From assembly GCA_963766295.1 (NCBI GenBank), contig CAVXYW010000002.1:496001-560000 (forward strand): a DNA stretch of 64,000 bases, read 5' to 3'. This DNA comes from JBBDRJ01 sp963766295. Lineage in GTDB: Bacteria > Actinomycetota > JAICYB01. How positions within the stretch are numbered: the first letter of the stretch is position 1; every line of letters begins with the position of its first letter. The notes beneath the pieces were generated by a model. The model had not been told where the DNA came from, did not search any database, and worked only from the letters and a program-made list of their open reading frames with translations. Positions 25,005-33,421 of the stretch are shown here, piece by piece. A program made the position numbers and the translations under genes.

Positions 25005-26186
25005 CTAGAGACCCTCGATCACAACGGCGATGCCCTGACCTACGCCGATGCACATCGTGGCCAAGCCCCAGCCCCCGCCGGCTCTATGCAGATGCCAGGC
25101 GAGAGTCGTGAGCAAGCGAGCCCCCGAGCAACCTAGTGGGTGCCCGATCGCGATCGCACCACCGAGGGGGTTCACGATCTCGGCATCCAGGTCCCTCCAC
25201 TCGGCCAGACACGCGAGCGACTGAGCGGCGAAGGCTTCGTTCAGCTCGACTGCACTCAGGTCCGACCAAGTGATGCCGGCTCGCTTCAGTGCGTTATCTC
25301 CAGCTTCGACTGGACCGATCCCGAACAGATGCGGCTCGACGGCTGAGACGGCACGAGATGCGATGCGGGCGAGCGGCTTGGCGCCAATCGCATTCAAACC
25401 ACCCTCGTCGGCCAGCAACAGCGCCGACGAACCGTCGTTCAAAGGAGACGAATTACCGGCGGTAACCGTGCCGTCGGGACGGAATACCGGCTTCAGCTTT
25501 GCCAGCTTCTCGATCGTCGTGTCCGCGCGCACCGACTCATCGCGTGCAAGCTCGACTTCCGGAACCGGAACGATCTCCTCGTTAAATGTGCCTGCATCCC
25601 ACGCCGCGGCCGCGCGTTGATGGCTACGCAAGGCGAACTCGTCCTGCGCATCGCGGCTGATTTTGTAGCGGTCGGCCAGGATCTCGGCTCCCTCGCCGAG
25701 GCTTACCGTCCATTCGCTCGGCATCAGGGGATTCGTCATCCGCCAGCCGAGGGTTGTCGACCACAGTTCCTGATGACCTCTGGGGAAGGATGCTTCGGGT
25801 TTCAACAACACCCATGGAGCACGAGTCATCGACTCGACGCCGCCGGCGATACAGATCGACGCATCGCCGACGGCTATCTCGCGGTTCGCGTCGATCACTG
25901 CTTCCATCCCCGATCCGCACAGGCGATTGACCGTCGCGCCCGGGATGCTCACGGGCAGGCCGGCCAGCAGCGTGGCCATGCGCGCAACATTGCGGTTGTC
26001 CTCGCCGGCCGCATTGGCATCTCCGAAGATGACGTCGTCGATGCGCGCCGGATCGAGCGAATCGTTACGAGCAACGAGCTCTCGAACGGCGACGGCGGCA
26101 AGATCGTCCGAACGAACCGACGCAAGCGCGCCGTTGTAGCGACCTATCGGCGTGCGGACGGCGTCCGCTATGAAAACCTCGCTCAT
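25005..26186 (-). CDS. Thiolase, acetyl-CoA acetyltransferase / 3-oxoadipyl-CoA thiolase (PcaF-like)
   Basis: Protein of 393 aa. The acylated Cys lies in NRLCGSGMEAV, the His in GGAIAIGHPLGCSGAR and the second Cys in ATMCIGVGQG. FIADAVRTPIGRYNGAL, AGEDNRNVARMATLLAGLP and TTLGWRMTNPLM agree with PcaF/PaaJ enzymes, which split 3-oxoadipyl-CoA at the end of the beta-ketoadipate pathway. General beta-oxidation use is also possible. Together with the intradiol-type and VOC dioxygenases it hints at aromatic catabolism, but no complete pathway is in the window. Confidence 0.9.
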   Translation of the reverse strand: MSEVFIADAVRTPIGRYNGALASVRSDDLAAVAVRELVARNDSLDPARIDDVIFGDANAAGEDNRNVARMATLLAGLPVSIPGATVNRLCGSGMEAVIDANREIAVGDASICIAGGVESMTRAPWVLLKPEASFPRGHQELWSTTLGWRMTNPLMPSEWTVSLGEGAEILADRYKISRDAQDEFALRSHQRAAAAWDAGTFNEEIVPVPEVELARDESVRADTTIEKLAKLKPVFRPDGTVTAGNSSPLNDGSSALLLADEGGLNAIGAKPLARIASRAVSAVEPHLFGIGPVEAGDNALKRAGITWSDLSAVELNEAFAAQSLACLAEWRDLDAEIVNPLGGAIAIGHPLGCSGARLLTTLAWHLHRAGGGWGLATMCIGVGQGIAVVIEGL

Positions 26187-26224
26187 TGAGGTTTAGACGC
26201 TACCCCGAAGGGATGGCGAGCGGC

Positions 26225-26264
26225 AGGAGTGTGTCTGGGCGTACGTGCTGCGAGACAAACTCCT
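26225..26264 (-). terminator. Large inverted repeat downstream of the Usp-like gene
   Basis: AGGAGTGTGTCT (26225-26236) pairs with AGACAAACTCCT (26253-26264) with one mismatch in 12 and a 16-base loop. It starts five bases after the stop of the reverse-strand gene ending at 26269 and lies upstream of the thiolase start. There is no T-run, so it could be a terminator, an mRNA-stabilising hairpin or an operator for the thiolase gene. Confidence 0.45.
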
Positions 26265-26268
26265 ACAG

Positions 26269-26694
26269 CTATATGGCCTTGCTCATTTCGTCGGCAGCAA
26301 CGAGGTGCGTGACGGGCAGACCGAACAGTCTCTCGGCGCGGGTCGGCAGGTCCATCTTGAGCCAGTGAGAGATGTGGTGGGGAAGGGTGGAGATGATGAT
26401 CTCGTCGTAGTGCTTTCCGCGCAGCGTGTCCGCAATGGCATCGATCGGGACCGAGAAGCCGACCGTCCCTTCGACCTCCGCACCCGCTTCGCGCAACATC
26501 TTTACTGCTTGCTGCATTCGCTCGTCCGCTTGCGCGCGCGCTTCACCGTCGGTCCACGTCATCGTCCCCGACGGTTTGGTTGCTGGAACCAAGAGCATGA
26601 ACTGATGCGGTCCTTCCTTGATGCGACGCATCACCTCGTTCTTGAGGTGTTCGCCTCCGGCGGTCTGATTGGCCACGACTAGTACACGCTTCAT
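26269..26694 (-). CDS. Small alpha/beta protein resembling universal stress/nucleotide-binding domains
   Basis: Protein of 141 aa from ATG 26694 behind GGGAGGAAAG. It opens with a beta strand (MKRVLVVANQTAGGEHL) and includes VPIDAIADTLRGKHYDEIII, with a later LFGLPVTHLVAAD, an arrangement like the UspA fold though without a clear ATP-binding G-x2-G-x9-G. The same frame reaches back to an ATG at 26826, itself behind a very good AAAGGAGT, which would add a basic 44-residue N-terminus (MNRRGRLNAFSG...). The true start is therefore uncertain. It follows the SQR-like gene on the same strand. Confidence 0.7.
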   Translation of the reverse strand: MKRVLVVANQTAGGEHLKNEVMRRIKEGPHQFMLLVPATKPSGTMTWTDGEARAQADERMQQAVKMLREAGAEVEGTVGFSVPIDAIADTLRGKHYDEIIISTLPHHISHWLKMDLPTRAERLFGLPVTHLVAADEMSKAI

Positions 26695-26917
26695 CTTTCC
26701 TCCCTTCGCCGGGTGTTGTGATTTCGCCTGCTTAAGGTCCGAGTGGCGTCGTTGGCGCCCAGAGAGGGACCACCGAGCGGAGGCCACCTCACCACTGAAG
26801 GCATTGAGCCGTCCACGTCTATTCATGTCTACTCCTTTCGGTTTGTGAATGTGCGCACAGAATCCACAGCGCACCTTGGAGGGACATGAACTGCATATAA
26901 GTGTTTGGTGAGAAGAC

Positions 26918-28063
26918 TTAACGGCCGAACCAGCGTTCCAACTGCTCGTCCGCGAACGCTTTCTTCTCGCGTGCGATCTCTACGGACGGGCCGAATATGT
27001 GGCCGGTGGGCTTCGGTCCGGAAAGGAAGTTCGCCTCGACCTTCGCGACGGAGCCTCCACCGAACTCGATGTAGCAACTGCCTGCACCGGCGTAGGGGTC
27101 GGGCGGTGCGGCTCTGCGGATCTTCGACTCGATGTCCGCCGCAACGACGCGCGCGGCGTTCATAGCGAAAACTCCGGCTTTCGCCATGGGTAGGCCGGCA
27201 ACGTCTCCGACGGCATAGACCTCTTCGAACGATGTCCTGAGGTTTGCCTTGTCAACGGGAACCCATCCGTCCGGCGCAAGACCCGAAGAGGCAACGACTT
27301 GCGGGACGCGGTGGACAGGGATGCCGATGAAGAGGTCGTAGGGGATCGGGTCGCCGGTGTCCGTCTCCGCAACCCTTTTCTCGACATCGAGCCGGGTGAC
27401 AGTGGTTTTCGGGATGTAGGAGATGTTGCGTTCGGTGAGCGCGCCGTGGATGGTCGAGGAAACTTCTTCCGAAACGGGGACGGGAGCAGCCATGTACCCG
27501 GAGACGGAGATCTCGACATGGCCCCGGATGCCTCGCTTCTCGAACGCGTCATGCAGCAACAAGGCGCCTTCGAAAGGTGCGGGTGGACACTTATACGGCT
27601 CTCCGAGGATGGCTATGTGCACACGCCCACTGGTGAACCCCTCGAGCGCCACGCGCAGGGCTTGAGCTCCCGGCATCGAGTAGTACTCGTATCCGCCCTC
27701 TTCGAATCCCGGCGTGGCCGAGAAGTCGTACACGGCCCCGAGAGCCACCACGAGGATGTCGGCCTCGTGACTGCCGGCATCGGTCTCGACGCGACGCGTC
27801 GCCGGATCAATCGCATTGATCGATTCGCGCCTGAACTCGACGTTCGGCTTGGAGATGTCGGAGTAGAAGGACTGGGCATCCTCAACGTCGGTTTGGCCGA
27901 ACAGAACGTCCAGCTTTGAAAACCCGAAGACGAAAGACTCGCTTTCGTCGATGACCGTTACTTGAACCTCGCCACCGAGGGTTTCATCCAGACACGTCGC
28001 GAGCTCGAGACCTGCGAAACCTGCTCCGAGTACGACAACTCGTTGCTTCGTCACGCCATCCAC
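26918..28063 (-). CDS. FAD-dependent pyridine nucleotide-disulfide oxidoreductase, sulfide:quinone reductase-like
   Basis: Protein of 381 aa from ATG 28063; GTG 28054 is an alternative. RVVVLGAGFAGLELATCL is the FAD-binding Rossmann motif, and EEVYAVGDVAGLPMAKAGVF the second FAD contact. GEPYKCPPAPFEGALLLHDAF is typical of the SQR/FCSD branch. Only one of the Cys pair expected for true sulfide oxidation is evident, so the substrate may differ. It should be a peripheral membrane or cytoplasmic flavoprotein passing electrons to quinone. It is divergent from the small gene at 28080. Confidence 0.85.
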   Translation of the reverse strand: MDGVTKQRVVVLGAGFAGLELATCLDETLGGEVQVTVIDESESFVFGFSKLDVLFGQTDVEDAQSFYSDISKPNVEFRRESINAIDPATRRVETDAGSHEADILVVALGAVYDFSATPGFEEGGYEYYSMPGAQALRVALEGFTSGRVHIAILGEPYKCPPAPFEGALLLHDAFEKRGIRGHVEISVSGYMAAPVPVSEEVSSTIHGALTERNISYIPKTTVTRLDVEKRVAETDTGDPIPYDLFIGIPVHRVPQVVASSGLAPDGWVPVDKANLRTSFEEVYAVGDVAGLPMAKAGVFAMNAARVVAADIESKIRRAAPPDPYAGAGSCYIEFGGGSVAKVEANFLSGPKPTGHIFGPSVEIAREKKAFADEQLERWFGR

Positions 28064-28079
28064 CGTATAGCTTGAGGCG

Positions 28080-28364
28080 ATGAGTGAGGTAAGTGTGAAC
28101 CCGGACGGCGCTGACTTCCGTGTGACAGTTCGAGATTCATCGAGCGCGACCGAACACGCCGTGAGTGTGCCCGACGGCTATCTCTCGCAGCTAGAGCTGG
28201 AAGGTTGCGACCTCCAGTCGTTGGTAAGCGAGTCGTTCCGCTTCCTGCTGGAGCGGGAACCGAAAGAGTCGATCATGAAGAAGTTCGAGATCTCAGTGAT
28301 CGAGCGATATTTCCCGGAGTACCCGCAAGAGATCCGTTTGAGGATGGGGTGGGCTAATCGTTAG
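28080..28364 (+). CDS. Small conserved-looking protein of unknown function
   Basis: Protein of 94 aa from ATG 28080. A beta-rich N-terminus (DFRVTVRDSSSATEHAVSVP) is followed by a helical C-terminus with LVSESFRFLLEREPKESIMK and ERYFPEYPQEI. I recall similar short proteins in actinobacterial genomes but know no function. No signal peptide, metal site or catalytic motif is seen. It converges with gpsA, overlapping it by 11 bases. Confidence 0.65.
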   Translation: MSEVSVNPDGADFRVTVRDSSSATEHAVSVPDGYLSQLELEGCDLQSLVSESFRFLLEREPKESIMKKFEISVIERYFPEYPQEIRLRMGWANR

Positions 28365-29367
28365 AGGTTTCGTCCGTCCAGGTCGCGAAGAACGAGACGA
28401 GAGCAACAGAAGGGTCGGCTCCCTCGTGCAACACCGAGTGGACCAATCGGACGAGTGGAAGATCCAAGCCCAGCTCTTTTGCCACGGTCATGGCCCGCTC
28501 GGCCCCGTCATACCCCTCCACCGTCGTGGCCATCTGTTCCAGCGCCGCTTCAGGCTTCAATCCCGACCCGATCAGACGCCCGAACTTGCCGTTGCGCCCG
28601 CCCATGACCGTGACGAAAAGATCTCCAGAGCCCGTTAGTCCCAACACCGTCTCGTCGCGTCCGCCGACGGCACGCGCAAGGCGCGTCATCTCAACGAGGC
28701 CCTGAGAGAACAGCGCCGCCTTTGCATTCGTCCACTCCGTGCTCATCGTCTCGGCCAGCCCGTCGCATATGCCGATGGCAACCGCGATCACGTTCTTCAG
28801 TGCGGCTCCGACCTCCACTCCGGCCACGTCGTCGGTTACGAAGATGCGAAGCGTCGGGGAGCCGAGCTCGCGGGCGAGAGATCGCGCGGTGTCCAGAGAT
28901 TCGGAAGCACACACAACGGCCGTTGGACGCCCGCTGGCGATCTCGCTCGCTAGGGTAGGACCTACGAGCAGCGCGATCGGATGACCCTGTGCCTCCCGTC
29001 CGAGAACCTTGGAAAGAGGTTCGGCCGTTTCCGGGTCCCAGCCTTTGGTCGCTACGAGCACCGGCACGCCGGGCTGAAGGGATTCCTTTATGGCTGAGAA
29101 CGTCGCGCGCAGGCCAACCGAGGAAACGGCAAGCAGGACGACGTCGGACACTCCGAGAGCCTCGTCCCAGTAAGAAGGACCCTCGATGCGGATCGTCTGC
29201 GGAACGTCGTGTAAGAGCGACGGGTGAGCTCCCGTCTTTTCGATCGCTTCGACGAAAGCGGCGTCGAACTCGGTCGCGCACAACGTGACGGCGTGTCCGG
29301 ACCGATCGAGGTTTATCGCGAGCGCGGCGCCCATGGCGCCCGCGCCGATGATCGACACCTTCGTCAA
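28354..29367 (-). CDS. gpsA: NAD(P)-dependent glycerol-3-phosphate dehydrogenase
   Basis: Protein of 337 aa from ATG 29367. KVSIIGAGAMGAALAINL is the Rossmann motif, VGPTLASEIASGRPTAVV the family signature, and the catalytic Lys lies in VGAALKNVIAVAIGICDGL. TGSGDLFVTVMGGRNGKFGRL is the substrate-binding segment. The enzyme reduces dihydroxyacetone phosphate to sn-glycerol-3-phosphate for phospholipid synthesis. The length matches GpsA. It is divergent from the ABC permease gene at 29445. A paralogue acting on another phosphate ester is possible. Confidence 0.87.
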   Translation of the reverse strand: MTKVSIIGAGAMGAALAINLDRSGHAVTLCATEFDAAFVEAIEKTGAHPSLLHDVPQTIRIEGPSYWDEALGVSDVVLLAVSSVGLRATFSAIKESLQPGVPVLVATKGWDPETAEPLSKVLGREAQGHPIALLVGPTLASEIASGRPTAVVCASESLDTARSLARELGSPTLRIFVTDDVAGVEVGAALKNVIAVAIGICDGLAETMSTEWTNAKAALFSQGLVEMTRLARAVGGRDETVLGLTGSGDLFVTVMGGRNGKFGRLIGSGLKPEAALEQMATTVEGYDGAERAMTVAKELGLDLPLVRLVHSVLHEGADPSVALVSFFATWTDETSND

Positions 29368-29444
29368 GTTTCAGACCCTCCCGACATGGAGTACGAACGA
29401 TTCTGTTAGGTTTCCCTGGGGACGCAGTGAGGAGTGGGGCAGGA

Positions 29445-30497
29445 ATGATCGTAGCGGCACTGCGTGACCTCCAGTGGCGGCGAAGGCGATTCATCATTGC
29501 CGTTCTCGGCGCGGCACTCGTCCTCGGTATGGCCTTGCTCATCTTGGGCCTCAGCCTTGGTTTCGACACCGAGGCCGATCGGACCCTGGACCAACTGTCT
29601 GCCGACGAGTGGATCGTCAAGGAGGGCGCGGCAGGTCCGTTCCTCGGCGCAGAACCGATGAATGCCGGAGAGGTTGAGCAGTTCAAGACTTTGCCGGGCG
29701 TTCGCGCTGCTGCACCCGCAGTGTTCACTCGCAGGAGCGCGGTCGTCGGCGACACCATTGAAGATGTCAACGTCTTCGGAGCTCCTCCCGGCGGACCAGG
29801 TGCCCCGTCGACGACGGAAGGTCGCCCACCTACTGCAAAGAACGAGATCGCCGTAAGCGCTGAGCTCGGAGAGAGAGTCGGCAACTCGGTGGCCATCTCC
29901 GGGCGACTGTTCGTCATTGTTGGCGCCATTGAAGACTCGACGGCTCTCGGCGGCGCGCCGAACGTTTTCGTAACACTCGCGGACGCTCAGCATCTCGCCT
30001 ACGGCGGACTTCCTGCCGCCTCAGGGGCAGCCGTTCATGGACACGTCGAAGGATCGGTTCCAACCGGCTACGAAGTGATCACTAAGGCCGATGCCCGCGA
30101 AGATTTTCTTCGGGCTGTCGCGTCGGCCCGGCGCGGGTTCCGATTGGTTCGCTTCCTTCTCTATCTCGTCGCCGCCCTGATAGTGATGTCGGTCGTTTAC
30201 CTGTCGGCACTTGAAAAACAGCGAGACTTCGCGGTGTTCAAGGCTGTGGGTGTTCGGACGCGTTCGATCGCCGCCGGAGTCGTGCTTCAAGCCGTTCTGG
30301 TTGCGATTCTGGCTGCGGGCATCGGGATAGGTCTGGCGGAGCTGGTCGGCCCGCGTTTTCCATTGACGGTCACAATCGATGCGACTGCGTTGCTTCAACT
30401 CGTCTTGCTTAGTGTCGTTGTTGGGGTGATCGGTAGCCTCGCGGGACTTCGCCGTGCCATTAGCGTCGAGCCCGCCTTGGCATTCGAGGGGCCATGA
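29445..30497 (+). CDS. ABC transporter permease, FtsX/MacB type
   Basis: Protein of 350 aa from ATG 29445, with AGGAG about ten bases upstream; the GTG at 29427 is less likely. The topology is one N-terminal helix (FIIAVLGAALVLGMALLILG), a large extracytoplasmic domain of about 200 residues, and three C-terminal helices starting RFLLYLVAALIVMSVVYLSA followed by EKQRDFAVFKAVGVRTRS. This is the FtsX/MacB permease fold, which works mechanically on extracytoplasmic substrates rather than through a pore. It overlaps the cNMP-domain ATPase gene by four bases and should be its partner. Confidence 0.9.
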   Translation: MIVAALRDLQWRRRRFIIAVLGAALVLGMALLILGLSLGFDTEADRTLDQLSADEWIVKEGAAGPFLGAEPMNAGEVEQFKTLPGVRAAAPAVFTRRSAVVGDTIEDVNVFGAPPGGPGAPSTTEGRPPTAKNEIAVSAELGERVGNSVAISGRLFVIVGAIEDSTALGGAPNVFVTLADAQHLAYGGLPAASGAAVHGHVEGSVPTGYEVITKADAREDFLRAVASARRGFRLVRFLLYLVAALIVMSVVYLSALEKQRDFAVFKAVGVRTRSIAAGVVLQAVLVAILAAGIGIGLAELVGPRFPLTVTIDATALLQLVLLSVVVGVIGSLAGLRRAISVEPALAFEGP

Positions 30498-31540
30498 GCG
30501 CGAATCTCGTCGTCCGCGATCTAACTGTTGAGTATTCGAGCGGCGGCTATGTTGTCCGGCCGATCGATGGATTTTCGCTTGATGCGCGCCCCGGCTCAAT
30601 TGTTCTCTTACTCGGACCGAGTGGCTGCGGGAAGACGTCGCTTCTTTCGTGCATGGGCGGGATCCTTCAACCGTCCGGGGGCTCCATACGAGTGGGTGAT
30701 ACCGAAGTTACGAGCCTGCGCGGCGATGCGCTCGCCGCCTACCGCCGCGAATCGGTTGGGTTCGTTTTTCAGGCCATCAACCTCGTTCAAGGCTTAACGG
30801 CGCTGGAAAACGTGAGTGTCCCGATGCGGGCAGCGAAGATTCAACGCGGCGAAGCCCGGCGACGCGCGGAAGGACTCCTAGAGGGATTCGGTCTATCCGA
30901 TAGAAGCAAACACCATCCATCCGAACTGTCGACGGGCCAACAGCAGCGCGTAGCGATAGCTCGCGCCTTAGCTCTCGACCCGCAGCTCGTGCTCGCCGAT
31001 GAACCGACGGCGCACCTCGACTACGTGCAGGTCGAGAGTGTGTTGCGCGTGCTGAAGGAACTCGCGTCCGGAGATCGTGTTGTTGTCGTTGCTACACACG
31101 ACCAGCGCCTCGTTCCGCTCGCCGATACGGTGGTCGAGTTGGCGCCGGTCAGCACCGGGACATCAGGGCAGCCCCGGAGAATAAAACTCAAGTCCGGCGA
31201 GGTGCTGTTCAACCAGGGATCGTTCGGTGACTTGATCTACACCGTCGAAGCCGGCGAGATCGAGATCGTGGGCGAAAAGGTGGACGGCTCGGACGAGCAG
31301 CTGACCGTCATGGGTCAAGGGACCTACTTCGGTGAGATCGGGCCGCTGTACGGCATGCCACGCGCTGCCACGGCGCGCGCACGGGGTCCCGCGGTGGTCG
31401 TCGGTCACACGGTTCGTGATTTCCGAGCGCGTATGGCGCGGTCCAAAGCCGGTTCGCGGAAGTCGACGTCCAGGGCGAAAAGCAAGCCAACAGCGAAACG
31501 AAAGAGGCCCACGCCTCGGTCCACGACGAGGAAGAGGTAG
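30494..31540 (+). CDS. ABC transporter ATPase fused to a cyclic-nucleotide-binding domain
   Basis: Protein of 348 aa. Residues 1-220 are a MacB/LolD-type ATPase: Walker A GPSGCGKT (41-48), signature LSTGQQQR (Thr replaces the usual Gly), Walker B LVLADEPTAHLD and the His switch in ATHDQR. Residues about 232-315 form a cAMP/cGMP-binding domain: GEVLFNQGSFGDLIYTVEAG, GQGTYFGEI and the phosphate-binding cassette ending MPRAATARA, with the ribose-contact Glu and phosphate-contact Arg present. A basic Lys/Arg/Ser tail follows. Cyclic-nucleotide control of the FtsX-type permease at 29445 is the natural inference, and an adenylate cyclase is encoded at 5135-6304. Confidence 0.9.
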   Translation: MSANLVVRDLTVEYSSGGYVVRPIDGFSLDARPGSIVLLLGPSGCGKTSLLSCMGGILQPSGGSIRVGDTEVTSLRGDALAAYRRESVGFVFQAINLVQGLTALENVSVPMRAAKIQRGEARRRAEGLLEGFGLSDRSKHHPSELSTGQQQRVAIARALALDPQLVLADEPTAHLDYVQVESVLRVLKELASGDRVVVVATHDQRLVPLADTVVELAPVSTGTSGQPRRIKLKSGEVLFNQGSFGDLIYTVEAGEIEIVGEKVDGSDEQLTVMGQGTYFGEIGPLYGMPRAATARARGPAVVVGHTVRDFRARMARSKAGSRKSTSRAKSKPTAKRKRPTPRSTTRKR

Positions 31541-31654
31541 AGGGGCCGCGACCCGCCTGGCGGCTGGGCATTGCCATCTGATGTAGCTTGTGTTTCCTGC
31601 GGCTCCGCCGTTTAATGGCCGAACGCCCAGCACATCACCGGAGAGGTTGAGGAC

Positions 31655-32293
31655 TTGTCTCGAATCGCTTTGCGGATCTGTGTCGTGATTGTTCTGGCGG
31701 CCTTTGCCTTCCTTCGGGGGCCGATCTCCTCTCCGATCCAGGCCGGCGAGATCAGCTCAGAGACCGCCCAAAGCGGCTCTTCAGATTCCGGCGACGCGGT
31801 GGGCGGACAGGTGGTCGGCGTCGCCTCGAGTGGTGACGCCTCGATCGATGCAACGAATCGCTCGGAGGACGTCGACGTATCCACGGGGGACTCCTCCGGC
31901 TCGAATACGCACGACGGCACGGTCACCTCATCGGGATTCAGTCCGGGGGATTTGCGTAACCAACTCGAACAGGTCGGCCTACAGTTTGCCTCGGACGAGG
32001 AAATTCTCGAGTTCTTCGAGGAGTTCTCTCCTGAGGATGTCGAGACCGTCGCCGCCATCCTGGCGGGCGAATTCCTCGGCTCGCCCGTCGAATCTTCGAC
32101 CACTCAATCCGGGGACGTCGGTTCCGGTGACGCGATACTCGGGCAGACCGTCGGTGTAGTCACCACGCGACGAGGGCAAGCCGACCTGGTCCTGTCGAAC
32201 GAGAGCTTGGACTCGTCTGCCGAGTCGGGGGATACGGACCTCACCAACGACTCGACCTCGGTTGTTGAATCGTTCGTTTCTTCACCCAAGTAA
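31655..32293 (+). CDS. Secreted acidic Ser/Asp-rich protein with duplicated motif, unknown function
   Basis: Protein of 212 aa from TTG 31655 with a signal peptide (ICVVIVLAAFAFLRGPI). Two related segments flank an acidic helical middle (SDEEILEFFEEFSPEDVETV): residues about 39-84 (QSGSSDSGDAVGGQVVGV...) and 151-199 (QSGDVGSGDAILGQTVGV...). Both share the pattern QSG-x3-SGDA-x2-GQ-x-VGV and later GD...N. I do not recognise the family. Its position 114 bases after the cNMP-ABC ATPase suggests an extracytoplasmic partner or substrate of that transporter, which is only inference. Confidence 0.7.
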   Translation: MSRIALRICVVIVLAAFAFLRGPISSPIQAGEISSETAQSGSSDSGDAVGGQVVGVASSGDASIDATNRSEDVDVSTGDSSGSNTHDGTVTSSGFSPGDLRNQLEQVGLQFASDEEILEFFEEFSPEDVETVAAILAGEFLGSPVESSTTQSGDVGSGDAILGQTVGVVTTRRGQADLVLSNESLDSSAESGDTDLTNDSTSVVESFVSSPK

Positions 32294-32330
32294 GCGTCGG
32301 ACCCCCAAGTCTGTGGCTGCGGTGTGGGAG

Positions 32331-33419
32331 ATGTCTGCCACGCGGAAGATGCTCCAAGAGGGGCTCGAGTCGAGGCTCTTCTACTGCGGTGCACAGGTCT
32401 ACGTGTCCATCGGAGGCGAGTGCGCCCTGGACTACGCTCTCGGTCTCGCCACCCCACGGACAGCCGCGACGACGGACCACATCTTCCACGTGTGGTGCAG
32501 CACGAAGCCGATCGCCGCGCTCGCCACGTTGCACCTGGCCGAGGCAGGTTTGCTCGATCTCGACCGCCCGTTCGAGTCGATCGTCCCGGAGTGGACGGGA
32601 CGCCCTGTCGGCTCGGTCACTGCTCGGTCTGCGATGGCGCATCGGGCGGGAATACCCCCAACGGTCCCGGTGCTCGGCTGCTTTCTCGCCCAAGAAAACG
32701 CCGTAGCGGCGCTCGCCGAGCTCGACCTGTGGGACATGCCGGACGGCGTCATGTACGCACCCGTTTGGGGTTTTATGGCGATCAACGTAGTGCTCCGAGT
32801 GCTCGGCGTACGTCTCGAAGAGGTCGTCCGAGAAACCGTTCTCGAGCCGCTCGGGATCTCCGACTGCTGGTTGCCGATCACCCGCGAGCACCTGTCGCGC
32901 GAGGAGTCGAGGATCGGGATGAATTGGGTTCAGACACGCAACGTGCTACGGCCCTATCCATCCGACGGCTTGGAAGTCGATTCGTTCCCCGACTTCGGGC
33001 AGGGCGGATACGCGTCTGCCCGCGCCCTCGGCCGGTTCTACGAGGCGATGCTCACGAAGGAGGTTGTCGAACGCGGCATCGTGTCCGAATCGACGTACGA
33101 GATGATGCTCGCGCCGGCGGGGCCCGAGGGATACGACCCGATCATGCAGCGTCCGTGCTCTTACGGTCTGGGCGTGATGGTCGACATGTCCAAGCACGGA
33201 TTCGGCGACGCATGCTCGGCTTCTTCGTTCGGTCATAGCGGTGGCACGGGAGAGATGCTCGCTTTCGCCGACCCGCGTGACGACCTCGTCGTCGTAGCTA
33301 CGTTTCCAACGGTTGAGATCGACACCAACAGTGCGATCACGATCGCGTCGCGTCGTCCCCATTTCGTACAGACGATCAGAAGAGACCTCGGCCTCCTGCC
33401 GGCCGCTGGAGGGGACTGA
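32331..33419 (+). CDS. Beta-lactamase/esterase-fold (class C) hydrolase with Cys at the nucleophile position
   Basis: Protein of 362 aa from ATG 32331; GTG 32313 is also possible. The class C beta-lactamase/EstB family is shown by IFHVWCSTKPIAALATLHLA, EAGLLDLDRPF, MAHRAGIPP and GHSGGTGEMLAFADP. In the S-x-x-K motif the residue three before Lys is Cys (C-S-T-K). The second motif, normally Y-x-N, reads MYAPVWGFMA. A thiol nucleophile or loss of classical activity are both possible. There is no signal peptide. It is followed three bases later by an SCP2-like gene. Confidence 0.8.
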   Translation: MSATRKMLQEGLESRLFYCGAQVYVSIGGECALDYALGLATPRTAATTDHIFHVWCSTKPIAALATLHLAEAGLLDLDRPFESIVPEWTGRPVGSVTARSAMAHRAGIPPTVPVLGCFLAQENAVAALAELDLWDMPDGVMYAPVWGFMAINVVLRVLGVRLEEVVRETVLEPLGISDCWLPITREHLSREESRIGMNWVQTRNVLRPYPSDGLEVDSFPDFGQGGYASARALGRFYEAMLTKEVVERGIVSESTYEMMLAPAGPEGYDPIMQRPCSYGLGVMVDMSKHGFGDACSASSFGHSGGTGEMLAFADPRDDLVVVATFPTVEIDTNSAITIASRRPHFVQTIRRDLGLLPAAGGD

Positions 33420-33421
33420 CG

